A stretch of 64,000 nucleotides of DNA from Chrysaora quinquecirrha (GCA_014526335.1 JACTAT010000061.1:3242082-3306081); one strand, 5' to 3'. Shown: positions 1 to 11,647, numbered from the stretch's first letter. Translations and numbers: made by a program. The notes: a model not told the origin generated them from the sequence alone.

Positions 1-715
1 AAATTGTAACAGCCAGACTCCTAACGTATTTTGGCCGTCTGATGATTCGTGCAGAATGCATGGGCCTTAGCTCAAAGTTATCTTGAAATCGAACTCTTAT
101 ATTCTTAGCATATCTGTGAATGGTTATGTACAAACGCAAATAAATGAAATATATGGTCAATCCAAGCATAAAATCAACCGCCTTCATTATAACGTTAGGT
201 AATGACGTCGACAGCTTTCCAAAGAAGTTAACAGAAACGAAACCATGCAACATGGAAATAAGAAATGCAATAATAGTTAATTTATGAGCTCCAGTTTTAG
301 ATGTGAAAAAACTGCATCTTCTAATTCTATCTGGCGTGCTTATGAAATATCGATGAATTGCAATTAAAAATGTAACGTATGCACTGAATTGACAGACGAT
401 TTGACCAATGAATATAGCAGAGTATTCCAAACTACAGTTTCGTATTTGGCATTCGGTTGTAAATAACACCACGTTGACTGGTATCACGAGAGTGCCGATG
501 CTGCAACCTGATAACGTAATAAGCAGCATGTAATACCAGGATAGAGGGTCAGCTGCTGTCTTCTTTGTTTTTAAAATGGCAATTGCAATCAATCCATTTA
601 AAGGTATTGTTATTATTGAAATTAATGACAATACAATAGTAATGGTAGTACATTGTATTGTTGAAATCATTATTCGATCGGAATACGCATTTCTACATGT
701 TGTGTTTGCAAGCAT
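1..715 (-). CDS. Rhodopsin-like seven-transmembrane receptor, 3' part off the window
   Basis: The minus strand is open from an ATG at 715 to the left edge (238 codons), with an in-frame stop upstream at 739-737. The translation has a short N-terminus with an N-glycosylation site (MLANTTCRN), then five clear hydrophobic segments. TM1 ends in PLNGLIAIAIL. TM2 is followed by a Cys-containing loop (TECQIRNC). TM3 ends in AIHRYF where class A receptors carry D/ERY. TM4 and TM5 follow, then a basic loop (RYAKNIRVRF) and the likely start of TM6 at the edge. This is the topology of a class A G-protein-coupled receptor at the plasma membrane. It is atypical: the usual TM2 Asp and TM4 Trp are not seen, and HRY replaces DRY. 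The ligand cannot be guessed. TM6-TM7 and the stop lie outside the window. Confidence 0.72.
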   Translation of the reverse strand, partial: MLANTTCRNAYSDRIMISTIQCTTITIVLSLISIITIPLNGLIAIAILKTKKTAADPLSWYYMLLITLSGCSIGTLVIPVNVVLFTTECQIRNCSLEYSAIFIGQIVCQFSAYVTFLIAIHRYFISTPDRIRRCSFFTSKTGAHKLTIIAFLISMLHGFVSVNFFGKLSTSLPNVIMKAVDFMLGLTIYFIYLRLYITIHRYAKNIRVRFQDNFELRPMHSARIIRRPKYVRSLAVTI

Positions 716-1602
716 TTCCAGCAAATGTTGATTTCCTTAATCCAATGATATTGTCTATAAATGATAGCAAGCTGAAGAAGTTTTCTTGATGATCTTAGCC
801 ATAGTCTTTGTTTTAACTCGCGTTAAAAGATCTGTTCTCTGCTTCTTAAATGCACACTTCAAATAATAAAGTCGTTCTTAGCTTAATGAACAAGTCCAAA
901 ATCGAGAGGAATTTGTAAACAAGTGCTCAGCTGTTAACAACAAACAAAATACCAAATTATTAAGGAAATCTTCTCAGATCAAAGTTTTTCTATGGATCGC
1001 TCTTATTTGCTTAGAGAGATCACTGAAATAATATTTAAGCAGCCGTGCGAAGTTTTTCAAGAATCAAACAGATATAACAAACAGAACGACAATAATCTGA
1101 GGCTAAGCAATTCACACTTGATGCAAAAAAACGATTATTAACAATATGAAAATCCAGTCTATTTTCGAAATATGCATTGAATTCGATACGAGCCATCAAC
1201 CTTTGCAAGGAAGCAATTTTTATTTATTGATGGAGATCATGTATTCTGGCAGATATATACAGCTTATGCAAACCAGCAGTTGAACGCCCCCAGATTTCAA
1301 GCATGGGTTATTAGAAGTTTTGCAATAATCTAACATCTGTTAGATACAAATCACCGGGTGTTGCAATACGTGTGGCAGGAATTTTAGAAGCAAAATTTGC
1401 ATCTTCTTCGCTGATTATTACATTATATACGACCCTAAATATGAAACATAGTATTATGATGATACATGATCAAATAGAAAAATAAACTCAATTCATTCTA
1501 CTTTTTACTCCTTGTGAGTAATTACTAAAATTTCACAAATAATATATCAATTAATTAAGAAGAGTTTTAAAGTGTTTTTGTTCTTAGATACATTCAATAA
1601 AT
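716..1602. other. Intergenic, no gene seen
   Basis: AT-rich sequence between the start of the receptor gene and the stop codon of TBC1D16. I see no conserved coding segment, RNA gene or repeat. It should contain the receptor promoter/5' UTR and the TBC1D16 3' UTR. Confidence 0.5.
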
Positions 1603-4600
1603 TTATGGTGTTTCAATTCTTTCGATGAAACAACATTTACGATTTCTGCTGACACATTCGATATCTGGTTGGATGCCTCCGTCCCAAACACCAGGACCAG
1701 ATAATAAATCTTGCAGTGTACAAGGAATTACTTGAAATTTACGAAACCTGTAAAGAAGGCTACGTGCCTCTTTCAATACTAAATTGCCATCAAACTGCAT
1801 TGCTAAATCCATGAAATACTGCATCATCTCATCCATTCTCATTTTATTTTCGACGCATTTCTTGCCATATAAACGAAGAATTGCAACACATATGAAAATA
1901 TGAAAATAATCAGTCTGATATCGAGACCAACAAGCTTCCCAAATTTGTAAAACTTGATTCTCAATGAATTCTCTTTTGAAACAAAGAACAAGCCAACGAT
2001 GACAAAATAGAAGACTCAAATCTTCATCTTGCATTAAGCAATGAATATAAAAATCTGGATACAGAACTCGAAGTAGTTCACGTAGAAAGCCCTACAAGAA
2101 AAGGAATGCTTCAAAAACTGACCAACTGTTCTCTTTACAAATTTGAACATGAATGGAAGATTATTTCCGTAGGTAAGGGAAAGGCGACGAGGAGCTATAC
2201 GAAATCGTAGCAAAAGAAATTGAAAGTTTAGCGTAGAGAGGTTAGATTAAGCTTATTTATTATGCTTTTAAATCTTGATGGTTTTACTTAACCAGGAAGC
2301 AGAAATAAAGTCACTTGCTCCAGGAACTGGCAATTCTATAGCAGAAGAAAGAGCGGCGGGAAAGAGTTCGCAAAGTTGAATAAGATGATAAAAGTTGGAG
2401 AAAGATTAAATGGGTCTGAACATTAAAATTAGAATATAAGTTGAATAAACGATTATATCGACTTACAAGTGATTTTTCCATCGAACAGTCCTTTGGTGTC
2501 GTTGTAAACAAACTGAATTGCATAAGGCCAACAAAACACCAGAATGTTTCAGCTTCATCCTCAATGACAGCGAGAACAGGCGACAATAGATCACTCATTC
2601 CTTGTGTATAACCAATGTCAGGATTGTATACTGCATAATTTAGTAAAATATTTCTCATTTTTTCAATGTTGGGATTTTGTTCCCCAATGAAATAAGGATG
2701 TGATCGATCAGTTCTTACGACGTCTTTATCAACTGTTAATTGTACATCTTTCCAAAATGTTTCATATTCCTCTCCCTTTAATCCAATCCTGGTGAAACAA
2801 TAAAAGATTTTTAAAGCAGGCTACTGATTACAGCGCAAAATATATTACGGAGAGTTGAAAAATTGAATAAGCAACAATGTGATCTAAGCCATATCACTTT
2901 AGGAGACGATCACAGGTCCCAGTACGAATTAAAGGAAACGAGGAATAAACCATGAAGAAGAACGGTTCATTAATGACGAATCAATATTGTTGAAATTTGC
3001 TTCGCTTTGTTTTTCGCAAAAGGGGAGTAAGATGAAATTAAGCTTACTGGCCCTCATCGTCTGTTGTGACTGTTTGATACCTCTCAATTCTATTGGAAAA
3101 CGATAATTGGGCAAGGAGTTATACTTACACAGAAAAATTGGAGCTAAAAGAAAGCCAAGGACAACAAGACAACAGGACATTATGCTTCGGTGGGGGCAAT
3201 ATCTCAGTTTCTCAGTTTTAAAGCAGCAAAGAGGTCAAAAGCCAACGAGGTCTATCTCAAAACGATAACACACTGAAAAGAAATGAATTCTGGCAGAACG
3301 CTGTTTTCTTTTTGACATGAATCATGTTACGAAAAGTGAAAATTTCAACGCTGCATAGGGTTACTAAATGCTATAAATAAAGCTGATGCTGAACGATCGA
3401 TTATGGCTAAATTTGAATCATTTTTAAGGTGCTTAAGTTTCATAAATCCTTGCAAACGTAAAAATGTTTCTAAATGGAAACAAAAGTTGGAGAGGCCACT
3501 AAATATGCTGAGTGCTTTCAAGTGTAATAAATATTACTAAATAGACAACCTTTTCTCGTGTATAGCTTGATATTCAATTTCATTGACCTTTTTCATTTTA
3601 TCTCTTTCAAATGAAGTTGATTGAACTGGATAATAATAAAGTAAGAATTTCCAAACTTCTGTTCTCATATCCTCGCTTACACCAGAGAAGAACACATGCT
3701 AAAAATTTAAGAAAAATTTGTTAAAATAATCATTTAGCAGTTAAGGGATAGAATGTAGTTTAGAAGAAACCTTGCCAGGGATACCAATGTTGAGATCAGC
3801 TAGTGTTGGGCTAGCTTCCTAGCTCTGGACTTGTTTCCAGGGTTAGTATAGACTGCCTGCAGCCTCAAACTCCTCTTAAGAAAGAAGAATTTTGAGGCTG
3901 CACAGATGCTAGGCTTAGTATTAAGCTTTAATGGCAAAGGTAGCATTGTGGGGACATCTCTATGGCATAAATCCATTGAGAAAATGATGTTTGTATTAAA
4001 ATAAGCAACAATGAAATAAGAGAAGACTAATTGCTATTCTAGCAATAAAAGGGAGTGTGCTCTGGAGGGTGTGGTACTAAAATTTTCCAAGGGTAAGCCC
4101 CTAGACTAGACCCCTCACATTTGCTCACTTTGCATGCATGTACAACCCACTATTCTACTAACTTGTGGCACCCATGTTTAAGGGTGGTGAAAACCTAATA
4201 TTTGTCTCTTTGCAATAAAGGGTGTCCCCTAATAAGTACCATACTTATTAGGGAACACCCAAGTACCATACTTTTCTGAAACTATTGACATCTTCGATCT
4301 GACCCATTGGATTTAACAAACTTTTCCATAATTCAGAATTAAGAGAAGAAACATTTCCATCTTCAGGATGCAACTCTTGCAAACATTCCTGGATGTAACT
4401 CTTATAAGTTTTCACTTTTCCTGTTGATTTCAAATTTCTTGTGACCACGAATATCCGTTGCATTGTTTCTGAAACATTATCATTGACGTCTTCTTTACAG
4501 CCTCCCCAATCGGCAAAAACTTTTGCAACGTTGTCAATGCCACTATGGTGAAAATGAAACACTTTGTATTGATTTTCCAGGTTGCAAACGACAAGCTGCC

Positions 4601-5165
4601 CACTTATAAGTTCTTTGCTTGAGAAGAATATCTTGATTGTTTTCATTTCAGATAAATTAATGTTAAAAACTCCACCATAAGGAGTCGAAAATGATTCATT
4701 CAACTTAGAAGGGGAAAGCTGTACAGAACTGCTAACTTCCTCATCTAGTTTAGTTGCAGCTTCATCGTCATCATCGTCATCATCAACATCTAAGTGTGGT
4801 GGACTTTTGCCATCATCTTGGACTTCATCAATATTTTCATTGATTTGCGAACACAATAATACTCCAGGGAGTTCATTTTGTTCATTTTTCTGTTCATTTA
4901 TATCATCTATGCCAACTGCCAACAATGTGTTTGGAACCCAATATAAAATCAAATCCGATCCATCTACAGCTTTTTCAACATTTTTCAAACTGAAATATCC
5001 AGGACTGTGTCTGCATGAATTAGATGCATGAACGCAAACATTGTTTTTACAAATGAGCACTCTTTCTTCAGAAACTAGGCCCTTCTTTTCAGCAGCCTTC
5101 AAACGTTCGCCATCACTTACCCTCGAGGACAGGCTTTCCGCTGCTAACTTCAACAACTGAAACAT
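1603..5165 (-). CDS. TBC1D16: TBC1D16-like Rab GTPase-activating protein, four exons
   Basis: Exons, 5' to 3' on the minus strand: 5165-4272, 3698-3550, 2788-2467, 2091-1603 (1,854 nt, 617 residues, in phase throughout). The first exon has the TBC1D16 N-terminal signatures KNNVCVH and GQLVVCNLENQYKVFHFHH, separated by an acidic linker with an Asp run. The TBC domain begins at HVFFSGVSEDMRTEVWKFLL. It carries both catalytic fingers: VDKDVVRT (the IxxDxxR arginine finger) and YTQGM (the YxQ glutamine finger). The last exon (LFCHRW, FKREF, WEACW, YQTDYFHIFICVAI) is nearly identical to vertebrate TBC1D16 and separates it from TBC1D15/17. The family stimulates GTP hydrolysis by Rab4-type GTPases in endosomal recycling. 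The start is the first ATG after a pyrimidine-rich acceptor at 5187, so a non-coding 5' exon is likely. It is shorter than the human protein (about 767 aa), mostly in the linker. Confidence 0.93.
3859..3901. repeat. Short perfect inverted repeat in TBC1D16 intron 1
   Basis: GCAGCCTCAAA and its reverse complement TTTGAGGCTGC form an 11-bp perfect stem around a 21-nt loop. It may be the end of a small decayed mobile element in 3.8-4.0 kb. No function is implied. Confidence 0.5.
4221..4259. repeat. 18-bp hairpin beside the TBC1D16 exon 1 splice donor
   Basis: GGTGTCCCCTAATAAGTA, a 3-nt loop, then TACTTATTAGGGAACACC: an 18-bp stem with one mismatch. It sits about a dozen bases inside the intron from the exon 1 donor at 4271. 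The AAGTACCATACTT next to the donor repeats the hairpin tip. Confidence 0.75.
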
Positions 5166-5389
5166 TTCAGCTCTTGAGCAAAACAACTGAGGAGATAATT
5201 TCCAGCGTTATCGTTTCTTTCAGGTCATTTTTGAGCTGCAAAATTGTTATACCTCCGTGGCAAAATTATTCTTCTCAACAACTCGACATCTTGCTTAGAC
5301 ATAGACTTATTACCTGAGTCTGAGTCCCATTTCGCTCATGAGACCGAGGCCAACGCTGAGAAAGATAAGTAAATGTTCACCCTGCAGAA

Positions 5390-5640
5390 ACGGAGCCTCG
5401 ATGGACGGGTTGTCTAGGTAATAGGTTCCCTGATTCGGGTGTCGCGAGTTCGAATCCAGCTGAGCTAGGAGCTATCCATTTATGGTCTGGGGGCCGGATT
5501 TTTGTTCCTCCCCATTCGGCTGGAGGAGGATTAGCGGGAATAGCGATTTCCTGTAATGGGAACCACCGTAAGCCGATACAGCGCCTCAGCCACATTGGTG
5601 ACTTTGTGGATGCAAGTGGGGAGTATCGCTCTATCCCGGG
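5390..5640 (+). mobile_element. tRNA-derived SINE-like element
   Basis: A tRNA-like internal promoter is visible: the B box GAGTTCGAATCC at 5446-5457 matches the RNA polymerase III consensus, about 50 nt after a degenerate A-box-like start. A GC-richer body follows (GGTCTGGGGG and a stem around the CCCATTCGGCTGGAGG region). This fits a SINE just upstream of TBC1D16. It is not a functional tRNA, because no cloverleaf closes. Ends are approximate. Confidence 0.55.
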
Positions 5641-7103
5641 TCAGTTTTTGTCTTTAAATCGCAATCTGGCAGTTCATAGTTACATGAGAAAGACAGACAT
5701 GTACTCTCCTTTCCGCATCATCTCCGAAATATATAGGATATATGAATAGAATATTAATCTCATCAATGTCGTCTTAATAAAAATCAATCAGTCGCATCTC
5801 TATGATCGGTCGTAAAGACCATATTCACTTTTTCAACTCACTATCCTTAAGATACATGGTTTACAAAATTAAGTAAACTTTATTCAAACAGCCTCCTTTC
5901 CAAACAAAGGCGGAAGTATTATTGTTTTGTTTTGGGCAATTTTATTTCCGCAACCGCAAAGATTCAAGATTTTTGATCCGCAGACAAAATGAACACATTA
6001 TTTGAGACTCAAACTGTTGGATATTTTATAACAATATGGTATGACCGAATCACACATTGAAAAAATCTAAAATTAAAGAATATTGTTTACAATGTAACCA
6101 GTGTTTACGATGCAATGCAATGTATATACACAACAACCTGAATACGTAAAATTCAGTCTTGTGTGATAAGTGTTTCATATTAATAACAAATTCTTTAATT
6201 ATCTTGTAAACTAAATACTATGATACGAGAAATTTTGATTGACACAGTTGTAACTTAAAAGACAACAACACAAAGAAGTCAATAATAATGACAATAGTAA
6301 AAAATAAAAGCAAAAACTAAAGTTTAGCCATGTTTAAATATATATTCCAATTATATTGTCCACTGATTTTATTTCATCAATCAATAATTCTTATCAACTT
6401 GTTAATTGATATTTATATGTGTTTTATTGGTTAGTCCATTATCTGATCACATGACAAATTGACAGATAGAGACTGAATGTTTAGTTTCTTCCTCCAACCA
6501 AATGAAACACCTAAAATGAGAATAGATAAAAAAAAAGAATAAAAATACCTTTAAATATGAACATCCGTACTAATTCTTTGATTCATACATTACATCAACA
6601 TTGTGATAAAAAGGACAATTGGGGTTGTCGAGTAGATATTGTCCTATGGCTGAAACTTACACAGGGCTGCCAGAAGCAAGGCATCAAGGCAACAGGGTAA
6701 AACAATAGGAAAATCAAAGAATATCACAATATTTATGAGGGCAATGGGGGCAATTGCTCCTGTTGCCCACATGCCTCCGGTGCCCCTGCACTTACGGTTT
6801 TTGAATCCGTCCACATCAAAACCAAAAGGCTAGTTCTGTGTAGACAGAAAGAGTTCGTTTTCTCACTTGGACTCGCAACGCCAATTCAGCTTCTCTTTCT
6901 TGTTGGTACATTTCAAGCCACATCTGGATATAAATTCTGCCTTAGTTCATTGTTTCGGTCTGTTTCTGACGTTCATACTCTGAGGAGTGTCTGACGAAAT
7001 AAGCTTTTAAGTATGCCCAAAAATGTTTCCCCTATCTATTGCAATTCTGAAGTTTTGTACAAATCAAAAACTATTATGTACTATCGCCAAGTATTAACAT
7101 GTT
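5641..7103. other. Intergenic, no gene seen
   Basis: AT-rich spacer between the TBC1D16 5' side and the KCTD gene stop. A segment near 6,650-6,790 (GGGGGCAA and GCCTCCGGTGCCCC) resembles degraded hAT-like or SINE ends seen elsewhere in the window. A possible extra KCTD 3' exon cannot be excluded here. Confidence 0.4.
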
Positions 7104-9025
7104 TTAGTTAATTACCTTAGAATGTGATCGATCAGTAGGTTGTTTATCTGGGCCACAAGCTGATATAGAATCATGAACATCCTTTGAAACAACGCAGAGG
7201 TATTCAGTGTGTTCTTCTGGTCCATAATTATAGTTACTTCCAATGTTTAGAAGCTTGAAAATAAAAACATTTAACAGTTTTACAGCACACATTTAATATT
7301 GATTAAAGTAGAAATAATATGTTAATATTAATGATGCAGTAGTTTATTAAATGCATTACTTGTTCAAATCGCCATCCATCTGACATATTCGATATAGTAT
7401 GCGCAAGCTCTTCTTCCTGACACTGCAACACTCGATAGACATGTTTTAGGGTCCCCTGCAACGAAATGCACACAAAAATTACTTGCAATTCACTAATTAT
7501 AGATGCTTCAACAGACATCAGTATTAGGTGGTGCGGCCAAGTGATAAAGGCATCCGGCACACAATTGGGAGGTCCTGGATTCGAGTCCCATTTTCCATAT
7601 GGCTACAGTCCAACCAGCTGTCCATCCTTCCGTGGTTGTTAAATGAGTACCTAGGGTATTAATTCTAGACTATCAGTCTGGGGGCACAAGCTGCAGGTCC
7701 ACATCAGCTAGACCCTAACTTGCATTAGCAAATAAAGATTGCTTGATTAATATCTTGCCCAATCATTGGCTTCCTGAACCTTCCAACCTTCCTTAAAGAC
7801 GTCTTGACCTTTCATGGCTTTTTTCTTTTGATGATTCCCCTTATGAAAGCAAAATAAATACAGGGATTCCCCACATGAAAACAATGCAAACAATTTTTAT
7901 GTGTTTTGCCAGTTTATCTGTCAAGTCACATGACAGCTCTACCCAAGACCCCACTCTGTTGTGCTGACAGAGTTCTAGATAGACAGTCATTATTTTTTCC
8001 ATATTTCTCGGGCAAACTGACAATGGAACATGGCATGGTGAATTGGACACTGGGCAAATGAACCTGATATTTCAGTTCACAATCATTGCTTGTTAAGAGA
8101 CCAGAGGATTTGAGGCCGGCACAAATATGATACTTTCTCACTTGGCCACGCCCCCTCTGAAGAAATTGGAAAAAAATTGGAAAAAAATTTGCAAAATGAT
8201 TACTTTTGGATTTTTCCTGTCGTATGCATTGATTCGTTCTTTCAATATGGAAACGAGAGATGGAATATTATAGAATTCAGCTTCTTCCAAAACACCTAAA
8301 AATTGAAATCAAGGGAATCTTTGGCAAGCGAGAAACATCGACAAATAATTTTACATTTAATATTGGCAACTTTAACTTTTAATCCAATAATGAAAATAAT
8401 AAATTAATGGCTACCTTCAGTTGATAAATCTTTGTCGATAATTAACTTTCCATGTCTCAGGTAGTTCAGAATTGGTCCAAAATATTTTGGGTCCCTGTCA
8501 ATGAGGTAGGCACCATTTTCATCCTATTACAAAAGCAAAGTATAACAAAAATAATATTATGTGACAAAATGAAAAGCGATTTGAACATTTTATATTGTGA
8601 TGATAAGAGGGAAGGGAGCATCTGGTTTATGTTCAAATATTGCGGTATTGTAGCTTTGAGTTTCGAGTTTACAGTCACGAGAATTGGATGTAGGATGTAG
8701 CTGTACAATTGGTACAAAAGATTACTAAGAGCTTAAGCTAAAGAATATCAACCCAGCCAGAAGCTAAAACAAGCTAATGGAAGTGAAATCCTGCCTTTTT
8801 TAACGCAGCGGCCTAACACCTTTCCTTTCTTACCCGATCAGTTGGTAGGTCGGCCTCCTCATTGCATAAACGGCAAAGAAAGTTTCTTGGTTCTTTTGTA
8901 AGTGTTGTTTTAGTTGTAAGGAACGTTTGTCCTCCAACATTAAGCTTTACCCAGTTTTTATGCGTTTGATTTGCCTTCGACCTCGTCAAGTCGACAGATT
9001 TATCAGAGCTTTCAGCTGCGGCCAT
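7104..9025 (-). CDS. KCTD5: KCTD2/5/17-family BTB protein, five exons
   Basis: Exons: 9025-8834, 8523-8415, 8295-8204, 7455-7360, 7253-7104 (639 nt, 212 residues, phases consistent). Residues about 25-120 form the T1/BTB fold ([14 protein letters not shown], then [20 protein letters not shown]). The C-terminal half [14 protein letters not shown] and [20 protein letters not shown] is diagnostic for the KCTD2/KCTD5/KCTD17 clade, so the symbol stands for the pre-duplication orthologue. These cytosolic pentamers are substrate adaptors for Cullin-3 ubiquitin ligases, with G-beta-gamma as one known substrate. The ATG at 9025 begins a short polar N-terminus ([10 protein letters not shown]). The end is uncertain: the last codons before the stop (SHSK then VIN) coincide with a GTAATT donor-like site, and the usual C-terminus (AKILQERGSRM in human) was not found, so a further 3' exon may exist. 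Confidence 0.92.
7528..7755 (+). mobile_element. tRNA-derived SINE in KCTD intron 3
   Basis: The tRNA-like head carries an A box (GCGGCCAAGTGATAAAGG, 7533-7550) and a B box (GGATTCGAGTCCC, 7577-7589) at normal spacing. It resembles the leucine/serine tRNA class. The body contains AGTCTGGGGGCACAAGC and ends near an AT-rich tail with AATAAAG. It is antisense to the host gene. Ends are approximate. Confidence 0.65.
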
Positions 9026-9194
9026 TTTGAAATTATAATGAGCAATCGATTGGTTGTGTTAAAAAAATTGCGAAAGAAAACTCGGATGATCCCGCAGAAA
9101 ACCGCAATAAAAGTCAAGTCAAAAGTTAATCGTGTTCATGGTTTTATGTTCGTGTAAACGCTTGCACATGCACATGCACGGCACAAACTCACTA

Positions 9195-9195
9195 T

Positions 9196-9226
<31 letters not shown>

Positions 9227-9256
9227 GGAACCAACTAACTAACTAACTAACTAACC

Positions 9257-9314
<58 letters not shown>

Positions 9315-9327
9315 GTAACTAAGTAAA

Positions 9328-9370
<43 letters not shown>

Positions 9371-9455
9371 GTAACTAACTAAGTAACCAAGTAAATAACT
9401 AACTAACTAACTAACGAACTAACTAACTAACTAAGTAACTAAGTAACTAAGTAAA

Positions 9456-9494
<39 letters not shown>

Positions 9495-9495
9495 G

Positions 9496-9546
<51 letters not shown>

Positions 9547-9588
9547 GTAAGTAACTAAGTAAATAACTAACTAACTAACTAACTAACC

Positions 9589-9635
<47 letters not shown>

Positions 9636-9636
9636 C

Positions 9637-9674
<38 letters not shown>

Positions 9675-9687
9675 GTAACTAAGTAAA

Positions 9688-9723
<36 letters not shown>

Positions 9724-9958
9724 CAACTGACTATAAGTAACTAAATTAACCAACTAACCAACTAGCTAACTAACTAACTAACTAACTATAACTAAAAGTA
9801 ACTAACTGACTAACTAACTAACTAACAAACTAACAAACTAACTAACGAACCAACTAACAAACTAACTAACTGACTAACTAACTAACTAAAACTAAGTAAC
9901 TAACTAACTAGCTAACTACCTAACTAACCAACTAACTAACAACTAACTCACTGACTAT

Positions 9959-10014
<56 letters not shown>

Positions 10015-10155
10015 TTAAATAAATAACTAACTAACTAACTAACAAATAAACTGACTGACTGATTAACTAACTAGTAACTATCTAACTAACTAACCAACTA
10101 ACTAGCAAACTACTAACTAACTAAGTCAATTGCTAACTAACTTAATAACTAACGT
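9195..10155. repeat. (AACT)n tetranucleotide array, about 0.96 kb
   Basis: Nearly continuous AACT/CTAA units with scattered variants (AAGT, AACC, AATA, AACG). Variation grows towards the right end, as expected for an ageing microsatellite. It lies just upstream of the KCTD start codon. The same tetranucleotide builds the 47.3-50.0 kb arms and part of the 799-bp satellite. Confidence 0.97.
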
Positions 10156-10732
10156 ACAAAATAGTAACGAACTCTTAGAGTTTCCCTTCATGAATATCAA
10201 TCAAACTTTAAATTACAGGTGTCGTTTGATTGAGGAGTTTAAAAATTAAAATGGTTCCTGTTTGAGGTGTTCATGTTTCATATATTGCATAGCCATTGAC
10301 GTCAACTCCATTGCTTTATATGGCAATGAATGCATGAAGCTTGCGCACGATGAATTAAATGATCTTGCAGCTGTTAAATTCACGAGATTTTGCGACAAAA
10401 ATGGTTAATTTTTAAGTTTCATTTTAATTATCATTCGTGTTAGCATTAAGTAATCAAATTTGGTTATCGTGCTTTACGCTTACATGACGCAGTTAACGAG
10501 AAAGCAGGAAATAAGATTTTTTGCTAGATATCGTGTAGTCTTGTTAACAAGAAGAACTCTCTTATACGAGCTAGCCTCAGTGCTGGCGACAAGAAAAAGG
10601 AATTCAAGCAGAATTTAAGGCAAAATTAGTTTTCTCTTGATCAATTAGAATATATGATAAGACACAAACGAAGCAGAAAAATAATTTAAAGTAGATATAT
10701 TCATACATTAAATAAATAGGTGTTTCTATGAT
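10156..10732. other. Intergenic, nothing recognised
   Basis: AT-rich spacer between the AACT array and the 3' end of the orphan gene. No coding segment or structured repeat seen. Confidence 0.4.
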
Positions 10733-11647
10733 TCATGTTTTGTCACTTGAATTCTGATTGTTGCGACGTGGAACAATCTGTATGCCACGCCATACTCTTG
10801 TTGTAAAATCAGCTAATTTTGCTCCAGTTTGCAAAACATTGGCTGCTCCAGTTGTAATCGGATGTAAGATGTAATCTAATGTACTTCCAACGCGTGCTGT
10901 TTCATTTGTAATCATCTTTAGTTTAGCACGTTCATCGTCATCATCATCAACGATTTTTACATCATGGAATTGCGGTTGAATTTGAAAATTGCATTTCAGT
11001 GTAAGAATATGAAATGCCCATTCAACAAGCTCAAAATATTCGTTATCAAATGTCATATCATCTGTATATTCTGATGAAAAATCTTCGATTAATATTTTAG
11101 GTGGGTTTAATAAATGACTTGGCAATTGAATATATTTATGATTTGGTCTTTCTTTGCGTTTTTGTTCTCTTCTTTTATGCATTCTTCTTTCATCTTCATA
11201 ATCTACTCTAACTTGCGATGACTGTCTTTCTTTGTGCATTGCAGTAACTCTTGGGTCTTTGGCATTCGATATGACATAAGACTGACAACTCTTTCTACCT
11301 TTATTAGAGGAGCTTTCTTCATATTGAGAGTAATCATCTCTATGCTTGCTTCTTTGACGATGTGATGATGATTGTGGCGAGTACATTGATTTTTCAACAA
11401 CTACTTTCGTTTGGTCGATTTGAGCTTCATTTTCCTTCGCTTTTCGACGAATGTTAAACGAGTGTGACTTCCCAATCCTTGACAATGAAAATTTGGATGT
11501 TTTTTGAGGTGATGATTTATGATAAGTTTCTTCGTACATTTCATTTGATGGTTCTTTACTTGAAATCTTTCGGTTACTTTTTTCCTTTCGCTTGCTTTCT
11601 TGTTTGCTTGAATCACTGGTTTCCATGAAACCTTTAAACGTTGCCAT
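10733..11647 (-). CDS. Orphan intronless protein, 304 aa, charged and disordered N-terminal half
   Basis: I do not recognise this gene. A true ATG at 11647 starts a 304-codon uninterrupted frame, long for this AT-rich DNA. Residues 1-170 are Lys/Ser/Arg/Gln-rich and look disordered, with many potential phosphorylation sites (SKRKEKSNRK, SSNKGRKS). Residues about 175-300 look folded: a hydrophobic stretch (EYFELVEWAFHILTLKCNFQ), an acidic run of five Asp, and a basic C-terminus (WRGIQIVPRRNNQ). No signal peptide or membrane segment is seen. It sits between KCTD and RPTOR on the same strand. It could be a lineage-restricted nuclear or cytoskeletal protein, or a retrocopy of an intron-containing gene. 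Confidence 0.6.
   Translation of the reverse strand: MATFKGFMETSDSSKQESKRKEKSNRKISSKEPSNEMYEETYHKSSPQKTSKFSLSRIGKSHSFNIRRKAKENEAQIDQTKVVVEKSMYSPQSSSHRQRSKHRDDYSQYEESSSNKGRKSCQSYVISNAKDPRVTAMHKERQSSQVRVDYEDERRMHKRREQKRKERPNHKYIQLPSHLLNPPKILIEDFSSEYTDDMTFDNEYFELVEWAFHILTLKCNFQIQPQFHDVKIVDDDDDERAKLKMITNETARVGSTLDYILHPITTGAANVLQTGAKLADFTTRVWRGIQIVPRRNNQNSSDKT

Noticed and set aside
5446..5457. True tRNA gene at the B-box match
   Set aside because: No acceptor stem or anticodon arm could be paired, so it is a SINE head. The same applies at 7.53, 20.43 and 23.1 kb.
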